Part shown: in pieces, positions 13,301 to 23,697 of the stretch | Position numbering within the stretch: the first letter of the stretch is position 1 | Layout of the letters: every line of letters starts with the position of its first letter | From: Orobanche coerulescens | Taxonomy: Eukaryota; Streptophyta; Magnoliopsida; Lamiales; Orobanchaceae | Assembly: GCA_033398695.1 (NCBI GenBank) | Contig: CM065809.1 | Span: forward strand, 179,604,501 to 179,668,500 | Direction: 5' to 3' | DNA: 64,000 nt | Made by a program: the position numbers and the translations under genes | The notes under the pieces: model-generated | What the model saw: only the letters and a program-made list of their open reading frames with translations | What the model was told of the DNA's origin: nothing | Databases searched by the model: none

Positions 13301-16300
13301 AATAAATAAATATATAGGCGTACATACCCATAAAGGAATCATTGCAGGGAAGTTAAACGGGCAAATTCCAGCACAAACACCAAGTGGTTCTCTAATGCTA
13401 TAGGTATCAATTCCATTCGATACATTTGACGTGAACTCCCCCATTTGTAGGGTTGCCATACCACATGCATGTTCCACCACCTCTTCAAAAAAAAAAATCC
13501 CACATAGCATGAACGACTCAAGCCACAACAAATATCCATTTTTAGATTTTAATAATATAAAAATAAAGACCAAAAAAAAAGTACCCACCCAGCCCTCGGA
13601 ACACATCTCCTTGAGCGTCCTTCAATGTTTTCCCTTGTTCTGTGGTAATATTCAAAGCAAGCTTATCCTACATCAAGCGTCCATCCATCCATCAAGTCAA
13701 GTCAATACCTTACCCACATGAAAATGCAAGAATGAAGCAATCGAAAGAATTTAACCCGCTGACCATATTTTTACGAATAAGCTCTTGGAGCTTAAACATG
13801 ATGCGCTGTCGTGTTGTGATTGGTGTATTCCGCCAGGATGGAAAGGCTTCTCTCGCAGAGGATACTGCGGACTTGAACTCCTCCTTGGTTGTCAGTGGGA
13901 CTCGTGAAACTACTTCTTGTGTTGCCTATACTCAAAAGAAGGGGACAAAAGACGATTGTAAAGAATTATTAGCAACTCAAACAAACATATGATGTTATTT
14001 TTTATCATTTCATTTGCTTACTGGATTTGTGACATCGATTGCATTAGATGACTGCGAATCTACAAAGCTACCGCCAATAAGATTAGGAACCCTCTGCAAT
14101 AGACACATCAGTAAAGTAAAAAGACAATGATGTGATACTATCGAATGACTACCTTCTCTAAAACACTTGTACAATCAAATACGGGGAGGAAGAAAATTAT
14201 ACTTATTTCCCATACTCCACAAACATAGCATTATTATACTTTTCCACCTCCGGAGACCTGACGACCATTTTCCATAACTGGGTGGGTGTATACATTATTT
14301 CAGTTTAGAACCTACTTGTGATTGTACCTAGGAATGACCACGTTACTTATGAATTGAGAATAATTTCCCACTAGTCCTTTTCCCGATTTTCCTTTTTTAA
14401 ATTCGTTACTCTAGTTTGCTTTCTTGGGTTTGTGGCTTTCTTGAAAATTATGTCAACACTTCAAACATGGAAAATATAAATACAGTACTCCCTCCATCCC
14501 AAAATGATAGTCATACAGTTCTCTTCAATGATTAAGAAATAGGCAGTTTATATAATTCTGATGCATTTGTTGGGAAACAATATTATAGAAAGAAACGCAA
14601 GCTCAATATTTGATATGGCAGATCATTCACCAGTATCAATTATTCTTATTTCTAGCAACTAGAATCCTGAAGATCCTTTTTATTTCTAGCAGAATATTTC
14701 CAGCAACTAGAATCCTGAAGATCCTTTTTATTTCTAGCAGAATATTTCCAATTATTGGATTTCCTATTTTCATAGCTTTTGAAGCCTTTAAATAGCTGCT
14801 GACTTTCATTAGAGAGCCCAAGTTGGAATTGAATAAAAAAGTTTCTTTTACCAACTCCTTTTTTCTCTCCTATGCTATTCTTTCAAAAAGTTGATATGAC
14901 CCTGGGATATACTTCGCGTTACGGGCCTTTGAGAAACAAAGTTAGAAGCAGCACTGCTATTCTTCCCAATTTTGAAAGAATAGCACAGGAGAGAAAAAAA
15001 AGAGTTGGTAAAAGAAACTTTTTTATTCAATTCCAACTTGGGCTCTCTAATGAAAGCCAGCAGCTATTTAAAGGCTTCAAAAGCTATGAAAATAGGAAAT
15101 CCAATAATTGAAAATATTCTGCTAGAAATAAAAATGATCTTTAGGATTCAAGTTGCTGGAAATATTCTGCTAGAAATAAAAAGGATCTTCAGGATTCTAG
15201 TTGCTAGAAATAAGAATAATTGATACCGGTGAATGATCTGCCATATCAAATGTTGAGCTTGCGTTTCTTTCTATAATATTGTTTCCCAACAAATGCATCA
15301 TCACTCCCTTCCTGGAGATCGAGCTTGTCCTCAAGCTTGAAAGACTGGAAACGGTCGCAGAAGTGATCCAAGGATTCCCAAGTTGCATCTTCCGTTGGCA
15401 ACCCTTCCCAAAGAACCAGAAGCTCCACATTTCCCCTATTTTTGCGTGTGGACAGAATTGAGGCTGGGTATAGTTCAAAACGCCCATTAACAACTCGTGG
15501 CAGAATTGGTGGAGAGTTCGGAGTCGGGCCATTGTAAGCTTTCAGTAAGGAGACGTGAAAAGCGTCGTGTACCTTGCAATCACTTGGCAGATTCAGCCTA
15601 TACGCCACCTTCCCAATTCGTTTAATAATCTGAAACGGCCCATAAAACCTGTGAGATAGCTTGTGAGTGTGCTGCTTAGACAGTGAACGTTGGCGGTATG
15701 GTTGCAAGCGAACCCAAACCCATGCCCCTTGTTCGTAGGAAACATCCCTATGCTTAAGATTATAGGTTTGTTCCATATAAGACTGTGCAAGCTGCAGATG
15801 GTGTCGCGCATCCCGGAGTATCTCATCCCTTGTCTTCAAGGCTTCATCAACTGCCGCCAATTTGGATAACCCCGGTTCATAAGTCAGCAGTCTAGGAGGA
15901 TCTCGGCCATACACCAGTTTGAACGGAGTGGCTTTCAAGGCGGAATGAAATGAGGTGTTATAGCAATATTCAGCCCAAGCTAGTGATTCAATCCATTTGC
16001 GGGGGTGAGTAGAACACCTCAAGTACAGCTCTATTGTCCGATTGACGACTTCCGTTTGCCCGTCAGATTGCGGATGATAAGGTGAAGACCGTGCCAATTT
16101 TGAGCCACTCAATCGGAACAACTCGCTCCAAAAGCCACTGATGAATACTGGGTCTCGATCACTAACAATTGACTCAGGTAAGCCATGTAGTTTGAAAACC
16201 TGAGAGAAGAAAGTATGCGCTACTGATGTTGCTGTATATGGATGTTGCAGCGCCATGAAATGCGCATATTTAGACAAGCGATCGACCACCACTAAGATCA

Positions 16301-19300
16301 CCGATTTTCCATGGACATTCGGTAGACCCTCGATAAAATTCATGGACACATCTGCCCAAATCTGTTCTGGTATTGGTAAGGGCTGAAGTACCCCTGCTGG
16401 GTGGAGATTATCCCATTTGTGCCTTTGGCACACTGTACAGTGCCGAATGAAGTCCCGAACCTCCTGTATTAATTTAGGCCAGTAGAATTCCTTTCGTAGA
16501 CGATGCAACGTCTTTTGGACCCCTTCATGAGCTGCATTGTGGGTTGCTTCAATGATCCGAGACGTTAGTGTCAAAACTGGTGGTACCACAATTTTTCCAT
16601 TGCAAAAAATAAGGCCATTTTGCAAACTCCAACCTGTCGTGGAATCTGCCAGTTTGTTCTTGACCTCCTCCAGCTTACAAAATTCCACCGTGTGTGTCCG
16701 AATGGCAGTTAATAATTCTGAATATGAAACTGAAATGGCCAGGCAAACTACATCAGTTTGGTCTCGGCGAGAGAGAGCATCTGCAACTGTGTTCAACCTC
16801 CCAGGTTTGTATTGGACCTCAAAATCAAAGCCCAATAGTTTGCTCATCCAATGCTGCTGTGGAGATGTTGTTAAACGTTGCTGAAGTAGATATTTGAGAC
16901 TGAAATGGTCTGTCCGAATGATGAAGGACCTACCCCACAAATAATGTCTCGATTAGGATAGCTTGGGCTAAATCAATTAATTCTCGTTCATAGCCGGCAA
17001 TTTCATGTGACGTCGCCTAACTTTTTACCGTAAAACGCAATTGGTTGGCCATTACGGTGAATCACAGCCCCAATACCACCGCTTGATGCATCGCATTCCA
17101 CCACAAATTCTATAGCAAAATCAGTAATCAAGGACCGGGCGGTCATAAAGTCAGTCTTTAATAAATTGAAGGAGGCCTGTGCCTCGTGTCCAAATCAATC
17201 TTTGTTTACGCAGAGGTTCGTTAGCGGGCAGCAATAATGCCATAATTTTTAATAAAGCGGCGGTAGAAACTCGCGAGGCCTAAAAATCCCCTAAGGGCTG
17301 TTGTGGAACCTGGTTGAGGCCATTCCCGCACCGCCCGCACCTTCGTTTCATCTACGGCCACCCTTGGGCTGAAATAACATGTCCCAAGTAGTTGACATGG
17401 TCGGAGCCGAAAGTACACTTGCTCTTCTTCAAAACTAGTCAGTGTCTTTACGCAAAAGAAGAAAAACCAACCTTATGTGTTGAAGGTGTTCCACCCAAGA
17501 TTTATAAATTAGGATGTCGTCGAAAAATACCAAGACAAAACGCCTCAAATATGGTCCAAAACCTCGTTCATCGTAGACCGAAATGTGGATGGGGCATTGG
17601 ATGCCCAAAAGGCATAACTATAAACTCAAAATGTCCATGATGTGTTCTCAAGGCGATCTTTTCAATATCATCGGGGTGCATCCTAACTTGGTGGTATCCG
17701 GAGCGTAAATCCAATTTCGTAAAAAGTGAGAGCCATGTAACTCATCCAACAACTCATCAATAATAGGGATGGGGAATTTGTCCTTACCGTGCACGCATTC
17801 GGTTCCCGTAGTCGACACAAAACCGCCAAGAAGCATCTTGTTTTCGAACTAACAGCACGGAGACGAGAATGGTGATTTACTCGGCGGATAATGCCTGCGC
17901 CAACATTTCAAAGACACCGCTTTTCAATCTCATCTTTGAGCGGTTGAGGGTACCGTAGGTCGAACAACTACTTTGGGTCGGCAAGACTTGAGAATAATTC
18001 GATGATCACACTCTCTATGTGGCGCGGTGAAGCAACTTCGCAAAAATGTCTCATGAATTGTGAGAGAAGACCTGCTAAGACTTCTTCATTTAAGCTCGAT
18101 GATCCTAAGGAATGAAGTTTCGGTCCCAAGAATCCTTCCTCTGTTGTCCACTGGACTATTTTTCCGTCAACAGAGAACGCCATCTGCATGGTGCTAAAAT
18201 CCCAAAAAAATGGCCCTAATTCCCGCAGCCCACTGACCCCAAGCACTATCTCGAAAACCACCAAGGGAAACACAAAAAAGAAGCCGAGAACGACACGTCA
18301 CCTTGAGAGAAACACACCGCCGAAAGGTGTCCCAATGCGGCTAAATATTCTCCATTTGCGACCGGACCCTCGGGTTCTTTGACGGCTCAATTTGGAGGCC
18401 TAGTCTCCGAGCCGTGTCGGCATCGACGGTTATCGGTGCTCGAGTCCAAGAGTCTTTGAATTCCATACCACCTAGAAAAATGCGTACTATCATCATGGTA
18501 TTCTTCGTGACCCCTGCAATGGCGTTCAAGCTAATCGCTGGTTCCTCCTCAACATACTCCTCAAAATCTGGTGGTGTGTCACCTTCATCCACAGTCCAGA
18601 GAAAAAATAAATGGCGACATTTATGCCCTGGGAAGAATTTTTCATCGCAATTATAGCATAGGCCTTTGGCAATTCTCTCTGCTTTCTGATCTTGAGTGAG
18701 GAATTTAAATTTGGGCCTAGGGTTAGTTGTAGGAGTCCGAATTGGAAGAGAGACACGGGCTGGGGTATTATTCAGACTATTATTCAGACTGATAGTATTG
18801 GGTTGCTTCGGTTTAGAAGACAACAGGCCCAATAAATGACACTTCCGTGAAAAATCTCTTCTTTGTGTTAATTGCTTCATTCAAGGTACGGATTTCGTTC
18901 GCTCCACATCAATTCTAATAATTTCATCGAGACCGCCAAGAAATAAATCTACTCTTTGATTTGGTTGAACTTCGGCCACGAACTAGTAGAGTCCAAAACT
19001 CTTGGACATAGTCATCTATGTGTCGGCCATTTTGAAAACATTGTTTCAATTCCCTAACGCATTTAAAGTTCTTGGTGGCCCAAACGTAAGCAACACTCTT
19101 CTTTGAAAGCACCAGAAGAAAATTTCGCCACTTCCGACTCCGAGTGGTACCACGGTTGTGCTTCTCCCACCATGTGATGAGAAGCAAAATCAATTCGATC
19201 ATCATCTGGAATATTGGCGTTGCGAAAATAGGACTCACATCTTAGTAGCCAAACCATGGGGTCACCGTCAGGAGAATAGCGGAAGTCCATTTTGGCGTAG

Positions 19301-21232
19301 CGCATAAGTGAATGGGAATGGTCCATGGCTTCGGTCGGGATGATTCTTCTTCGGTTCGTGGATTCACGGATGATGTGTCCTCCCTACTTGAGTCTTGCCT
19401 TTGTCCAAAGAACAATTGTTTTATCATTTGCTCAAGGTTGTCTTTGTGAAGCAAATGAAGATGCCATCGTGGTAGATAGGTTGTCGATTTTGTCTGCTTG
19501 TCCTTGAGCAGTTTCGCAGCGCCAAATGCGGGATCGTCATCGATGGTAGAGCCCATAACACCGCAACGGAACCAAGTTGATATGACCTCGGGATATACTT
19601 CGTTACGGGCCTTTGAGAAACAAAGTTAGAAGCGTACTGCTATTCTTCCCAATTTTGAAAGAATAGCACAGGAGAGAAAAAAAGGAGTTGGTAAAATAAA
19701 CTTTTTTATTCAATTCCAACTTGGGCTCTCTAATGAAAGCCAGCAGCTATTTAAAGGCTTCAAAAGCTATGAAAATAGGAACTCCAATAATTGGAAATAT
19801 TCTGCTAGAAATAAAAAGGTTCTTCAAGATTCTAGTTGCTGGAAATATTCTGCTAGAAATAAAAAGGATCTTCAGGATTCTAGTTGCTAGAAATAAGAAT
19901 AATTGATACTGGTGAATGATCCGCCATATCAAATGTTGAGCTTGCGTTTCTTTCTATAATATTGTTTCCCAACAAATGCATCAAATTCACTTAGCTTTAC
20001 ATATATACTCTTGGTTAAATACCTAAGTAGTTGACTTAATATATCAAGATTTATTAATTAGGGATATATATAGATAGAGGATGCATCAAATGAGCATGAC
20101 TTTTTGAGTAGAAAATATGAATAAATCTGAACCATTGACCTCGGTCTGATCTAGATTAGAGTAAAAAAAAAAAAAAAAAGGGCAGCCCGGTGCACGAAGC
20201 GTCCCCGCCAGGTGAGGGTCCGGGGAAGGGTTCTACCACAAGGGTGTATAGGGGGCAAGCCTTCCCTTGCCAATTAAATTGGCAAGAGGCCGCTCCTAGG
20301 ACTCGAACTCGTGACCACAAGTCACACGGCAACAACTCTTACCGCTGATCTAGATTATAGTATGAATAAAAAATATGCATATTATGCATCAAAATTCTAA
20401 TGCATTAAAATTATGTATTATATGCATAAAAATATCGATACTTTAACACAATACATTCCATGCATATTTTTTTTGTGAGAATAAATCTTGGTCATCCATT
20501 GATATATGAACCAAATTCATTCCTGTTTCTTTAACTAAAACTCCATTCTCACAAAACCCATCCCCTATATATATATATATACACACACACATACACAGTG
20601 GCGGATCCAGAAATTCCGACGACCGGGGGCACACGTATAATTTAACATAAAAAAATTCTGTCATAAGCATTTTTTTTCTATTTTAAATAGAGATTGATTA
20701 AAAAATTTCTATTAGAAGCAATTTTTTTTTCTATTATAAAGAAATAATGTAAATTATAAGCATATACACGTATAATTTAACATAAAAAACTCTGATATAA
20801 GCATTTCTTTCTATTATAAATAGAGATAGGGTAAAATTTTTCTATTAGAAGCAATTATTTTTTTCTATTATAAAGAAATAATGTAAATTATAAGATTTTT
20901 TTTCCTGTTATAGGATATTTTTAATCCCGCACAAAGCAAAACGCGTTGAATAATTAGTCTGCTGAAAATTTTGACTGGATGCCGTGCGATTAAAAAATAT
21001 GTTCTCGAAAGATTCAACATTCCGTCGTATGCCCTAATATCAGTTCTAATACAAGCAATTAGTTAAGAAATTCAACAATTATCAGTTCATCCCAAAAGAC
21101 TACGAAGAACACCGGGTGTGTTGGCGGGCTGGGGGTGAAACTGACCAGGAAGTTGCCATGCCTCCAAGGTTGCTCAGCAGCAGTTGAAAAATGAGAATTC
21201 ACAATCCCAAATAATTGAGGACTCAACCTCAT
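9320..21232 (-). CDS. ALDH6B2: Methylmalonate-semialdehyde dehydrogenase, mitochondrial (complete, 18 exons)
   Basis: Exons in transcription order: 21232-21146, 14093-14022, 13925-13764, 13667-13589, 13482-13328, 12952-12889, 12777-12698, 12556-12491, 12204-12154, 12021-11870, 11155-11065, 10898-10818, 10518-10441, 10321-10286, 10188-10145, 10035-9957, 9646-9556, 9432-9320. They sum to 1581 nt (526 aa plus TGA) with every junction in phase. The enzyme converts methylmalonate or malonate semialdehyde to propionyl- or acetyl-CoA with NAD+ and CoA in valine and pyrimidine breakdown. Signatures: [26 protein letters not shown], coenzyme loop SFVGSNTAG, and catalytic Cys about residue 308 in GQRCMALST. 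The usual ALDH Glu motif is replaced by NMGAKNHGV, as expected for family 6. The first exon (MRLSPQLFG...HFSTAAEQ) is Arg/Ser-rich like a mitochondrial presequence. An in-frame ATG 12 codons upstream (21268) is an alternative start. Intron 1 is 7,052 bp and holds a gypsy element and a SINE. The gene looks functional. Confidence 0.93.
10352..10385. repeat. (AAT)n microsatellite in an ALDH6B2 intron
   Basis: About eleven ATA/AAT repeats lie between the exons at 10286-10321 and 10441-10518. A short GAA run follows at about 10417-10432. Confidence 0.9.
11636..11854. mobile_element. Stowaway-like MITE in an ALDH6B2 intron
   Basis: The left side 'gtcccaatacaagagtccact' is mirrored on the right by 'aagtggacttctaagtgggac' followed by 'ggaacggagggagta'. 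It resembles the MITE family duplicated in the HVA22-like gene. It lies 15 bp beyond the 3' (left) edge of the exon 11870-12021, in the downstream intron. Confidence 0.7.
14559..14888 (+). repeat. Inverted partial LTR (copy A)
   Basis: It matches LTR positions 1-330 in the orientation opposite to copies B and C, forming an inverted repeat with 14973-15300 across a spacer of about 85 bp. The truncated inner end (ttcaaaa) joins directly to 'gt' plus the end of copy B. A transcript through this intron could fold into a long hairpin (inference). Confidence 0.9.
14892..15300 (-). repeat. LTR copy B (3' LTR of the Reina-like element)
   Basis: A direct repeat of 19578-19983, sharing 'gatatacttcg', 'tacgggcctttgagaaaca' and a terminus ending AAATGCATCA on the plus strand. 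Small indels distinguish the copies near 14910-14955. Confidence 0.9.
15246..16940 (-). CDS. Gypsy Pol C-terminal part: RNase H end, integrase and chromodomain
   Basis: An uninterrupted 564-residue frame. Residues about 1-70 are the end of RNase H ([31 protein letters not shown]). Residues about 130-175 are the HHCC zinc domain of integrase (H and H, then CTVCQRHK). Residues about 185-330 are the DDE core ([38 protein letters not shown]). Residues about 490-540 are a chromodomain ([18 protein letters not shown]). Integrase inserts element cDNA; the chromodomain of such elements is thought to guide insertion to chromatin. The last codons run into LTR copy B. The upstream half of pol is broken, so the element cannot act alone. 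Confidence 0.9.
   Translation of the reverse strand: MWGRSFIIRTDHFSLKYLLQQRLTTSPQQHWMSKLLGFDFEVQYKPGRLNTVADALSRRDQTDVVCLAISVSYSELLTAIRTHTVEFCKLEEVKNKLADSTTGWSLQNGLIFCNGKIVVPPVLTLTSRIIEATHNAAHEGVQKTLHRLRKEFYWPKLIQEVRDFIRHCTVCQRHKWDNLHPAGVLQPLPIPEQIWADVSMNFIEGLPNVHGKSVILVVVDRLSKYAHFMALQHPYTATSVAHTFFSQVFKLHGLPESIVSDRDPVFISGFWSELFRLSGSKLARSSPYHPQSDGQTEVVNRTIELYLRCSTHPRKWIESLAWAEYCYNTSFHSALKATPFKLVYGRDPPRLLTYEPGLSKLAAVDEALKTRDEILRDARHHLQLAQSYMEQTYNLKHRDVSYEQGAWVWVRLQPYRQRSLSKQHTHKLSHRFYGPFQIIKRIGKVAYRLNLPSDCKVHDAFHVSLLKAYNGPTPNSPPILPRVVNGRFELYPASILSTRKNRGNVELLVLWEGLPTEDATWESLDHFCDRFQSFKLEDKLDLQEGSDDAFVGKQYYRKKRKLNI
16941..19556 (-). pseudogene. Broken gag, protease and reverse transcriptase of the Reina-like element
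   Basis: Fragments in shifting frames: gag start [17 protein letters not shown] near 19556, gag core ([18 protein letters not shown]), a zinc-knuckle remnant ([16 protein letters not shown]) near 18650, a protease-like segment near 18420-18560, RT pieces near 17640-17840 ([20 protein letters not shown]) and 17221-17418 ([17 protein letters not shown]). Many single-base breaks lie close together, in contrast to the clean frame at 15246-16940. Real decay and sequencing error are both possible. Confidence 0.8.
19578..19983 (-). repeat. LTR copy C (5' LTR of the Reina-like element)
   Basis: Direct repeat of 14892-15300. In element sense it runs TGATGCATTT to CATATCA and is followed by 'ACTTGGTTCCGTTG', where a primer-binding site is expected; the tRNA is not obvious. 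The gag ATG lies about 20 bp further on. Confidence 0.88.
20164..20345 (-). mobile_element. tRNA-derived SINE (Au-like)
   Basis: On the minus strand it has an A-box-like 'agcggtaagag', a B-box-like 'ggtcacgagttcgagtcc', a unique body and a 3' end 'gcaccgggctgccc' followed by a T run. This layout is that of plant Au-type SINEs. Target-site duplications TGATCTAGATTAGAGTA (20147-20163) and TGATCTAGATTATAGTA (20346-20362) differ at one base. It is in intron 1 of ALDH6B2, in the gene's orientation. Confidence 0.85.
20380..20560. repeat. AT-rich repeat shared with 46380-46560
   Basis: Both places carry ATGCAT-rich words (tatgcat, 'gcattatatg', 'aaatatcgat') followed by a diverged 'gagaataaat...ccattcat...aaattcattcttatttctt' stretch. 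They look like two copies of one MITE-like family on either side of the nested retrotransposon block. Termini are not resolved. Confidence 0.4.
20631..20905. repeat. 135-bp tandem duplication
   Basis: Two head-to-tail copies start with 'acacgtataatttaacataa' at 20631 and 20766 and end with 'aaagaaataatgtaaattat'. They sit beside 'cagtggcggatccagaaatt', a word common at the ends of a plant interspersed repeat. Intron 1 of ALDH6B2. Confidence 0.8.
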
Positions 21233-21729
21233 CGTGCTTCTCACTACATAAAACCATTTAATAATCATATATTTATAATTACTTACAAGTAAAAAAAAAA
21301 TTTAAAAAATGCACATGAGAAAAGAAAGAGAAACAGAAAGAGAATCAAAAACAAACGACGAGGGTTTTCAATCAAGAACCAGGCATATAGAAAATTATGG
21401 TTCTTGAATCCATGTTACATGAACTCATCTACCAACAGAGACACGTCAAGTAAATTTATTCGTACACCAAATCTTGTTCATAGAGTCGCAAATAATTAAT
21501 CAATTACCTCGTTGGATTGAAAACTGCAACATCTTTTGTTCGAGTGTTTCTTGAAGAAGTGAAATGCAAGTGTGCCACTGCCTGCTTGTATACTGTCCTT
21601 CGGGATATAATAATTATTATTACTATATACTCCCTCCCGTTCACCAAAGTTGTTCCGTTTCTTTTAGACATGGAGTTCTAAGAGAGGTTGAAAAATAGTG
21701 TAAAGTGATTATAGAAATATATATTATAT
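21233..21729. other. 5' flank of ALDH6B2, ending at the copia insertion
   Basis: This contains the 5' untranslated region and whatever promoter-proximal sequence remains. From 21630 the sequence becomes the left half of a MITE (ctccctcccgttcaccaaag...), which is interrupted at 21730 by the copia LTR. No convincing TATA box was assigned. Confidence 0.5.
21630..21729. mobile_element. Left part of a MITE split by the copia insertion
   Basis: 'caccaaagttgttccgtttc' here is the inverted match of 'gaaacgtaacaatttcggtg' at about 46242-46261. Removing the copia element and one TATAT copy rejoins a short element with inverted ends. The outer right end (about 46288) is eroded. Confidence 0.65.
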
Positions 21730-21898
21730 TGTTGTAAACTAGAAAGAATAAGAGATAAGTTTATTGTTTTATTCTTGTGTAGCCTACAATGAGGATTAAA
21801 GTCTCTATTTATATGGAGCATAAATGATTAGGATTAGGGTTTAGACATCACTTATACAAGAAAGGTGAATATATACCATAATATAATATTCTATAACA
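21730..21898 (-). repeat. Copia 3' LTR (left)
   Basis: TG...CA repeat matching 46012-46202 with about six substitutions by eye and one indel of about 22 bp. Confidence 0.92.
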
Positions 21899-22018
21899 CT
21901 CCCCCTTGATGTTGAACCCTACAAGAATGCTGCCTCGTCAAAACCTTGTCAAGAAAAACCCAATGGGACAAAAATTTGATCGAAGGAAAAAGAGTACAGT
22001 TGTTCCCCCTAAAAATGA

Positions 22019-23547
22019 TCATTGAAGATCTTTGAGCCGGCTCATGCCGATCTCGTGTACCAACTTTCTGAATGTCGATGTTGGTAATGCCTTGGTGAAT
22101 AAGTCCGTCAGATTATAACTTGAGCGAATTTGTTGAACGTCGATATCGCCATCCTTTTGAAGGTCGTGTGTGTATAGAAGAGCTTGGGAGAAATATGTTT
22201 CGTCCTATCGCCTTTGATGTATCCTTCCTTGAGTTGCGCGATGCAAGCAGCATTGTCTTCGTATAAAACAGTTGATTTGCCCTTTGATGAAGCTAACCCG
22301 CACGATTCTTGGATATGACTCGTCACATTTCTCAACCATATACATTCTCGACTTGTTTCGTGGATTGCAATAATTTCAGAATGATTTGAGGATGTTGCGG
22401 TTAAGGTTTGCTTCACCGACTTCCAAGATATAGCAGTTCCACCACATGTGAGAACGTAGCCAGTTTGGGACTTGGCTTGATGTGGATCGGATAAATATCC
22501 GGCATCCGAATACCCCACTAAAATGTTATCAGAATTTTCTGGATAATATAATCCAAGATCAATGGTACCCTTTAGATAACGTAGAGTGTGTTTAACACCA
22601 TTCCAATGTCTCAAAGTGGGTGCAACACTAAATCTTGCTAGAAGGTTAGACAGAAAAAGCTATATCTGGTCTAGTATTATTGGCCAGATAAGTCAACGCT
22701 CCAATTGCACTTAGATATGGTACTTCAGGACCAAGTATCGTTTCACCCTTTTCAATTGGTCGAAATGGATCTTTCTTAGTATCAAGAGATCTAACAACCA
22801 TTGGTGATGCTAATGGATGTGCATTATCCATGTAAAAGCGTTTTAACACTTTTTCTGTATATGGATATGTTCAATTTGCAAACCAAGACAAAACTTTGTC
22901 TTTCCCAAATCTTTCATCTCAAATTCTTTCTTCAAATATTCAGCAGTTTTATTGAGCTCTTCAGGAGTCCCAATTAAATTTAAATCATCAACATAAACGA
23001 CTATGATTGCAAATCCACTTTTGGTTTTCTTAATGAAAACACAAGGGCATATATCTTTATTCTTGTATCCTTCTTTCAAAAGATACTCGCTCAGTCTATT
23101 GTACCACATACGACCGGACTGTTTCAACCCATACAACGATTTTTGCAGTTTAATTGAATACATGATTTTGGGTTTTGACTGCAATCCTTCAGGCATTTTA
23201 AATCCTTCAGGAATTTTCATATATATGTCATTATCTAATGACCCATATAGATAAGCAGTTACTACATCCATGAGGCGCATATCAAGACTTTGTGACACAT
23301 CCAGACTAATCAAGAATCTGAAAGTATTCGCATCCATTACGGGAGAGTATGTTTCCTCATAATTAATTCCTGGTCTTTGAGAGAAACCTTGAGCTACGAG
23401 TCTTGCTCTATATCTCGTAACTTCATTTTTATCGTTTCTCTTTCTAACAAAGATCCATCTGTATCCCACAGGGATTTCAGATTCAGGAGTTAGGACTACA
23501 GGTCCAAATACTTTCCGGTTATCACAGGAATTTAATTCACTTTCCAT
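22019..23547 (-). pseudogene. Copia reverse transcriptase and RNase H (frameshifted)
   Basis: RT begins with the copia-type VGYRWIFVRKRNDKNEVTRY and continues ARLVAQGFSQRPGINYEETY; the catalytic YVDD motif is intact (IVVYVDDLNLIG). A frameshift near 22850 and a break near 22620-22650 separate RT from RNase H (YSDAGYLSDPHQAKSQTGYV; DNAACIAQ). The RNase H tail (SSYNLTDLFTKALPTSTF...RLKDLQ, stop at 22019) is in another frame after a shift near 22150. The element is not autonomous. Confidence 0.88.
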
Positions 23548-23697
23548 AGCTTCTTTCCACTTTGGCCAATCAATTCTCCGTTTGCATTCTGCAACAGATT
23601 GTGGTTCAGGATCCTCATTTAAAACTTGAAGAGCTATATGAAAGGCAACTATATCATCAATGGTGATATTTTCTCTCTCTAGTATCTGATTTGAATG

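Larger units (their letters stand above)
14559..19983 (-). mobile_element. Chromodomain Ty3/gypsy retrotransposon (Reina-like) with an extra inverted partial LTR
   Basis: The insertion is bounded by the 5-bp duplication AATTC (14554-14558 and 19984-19988). Normal LTRs are C (19578-19983, 5' in element sense) and B (14892-15300, 3'), each about 406-409 bp, starting TGATGCATTT and ending CATATCA in element sense. A further LTR piece, A (14559-14888), lies in opposite orientation beyond B and supplies the outer left end. Both outer ends are therefore the same LTR terminus (TGATGCATTT ... AAATGCATCA). The body encodes gag-pol on the minus strand. Short length, short LTRs and a C-terminal chromodomain suggest the Reina clade (inference). 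It lies in intron 1 of ALDH6B2 in the same orientation as the gene. Confidence 0.9.

Noticed and set aside
15246..16940. Host chromodomain gene in the ALDH6B2 intron
   Set aside because: Integrase HHCC and DDE motifs precede the chromodomain, and LTRs flank it. It is a retrotransposon pol gene.
20164..20345. Possible tRNA gene
   Set aside because: The A and B boxes are present, but the tail, T run and long target-site duplications show a SINE, and no complete cloverleaf was drawn.
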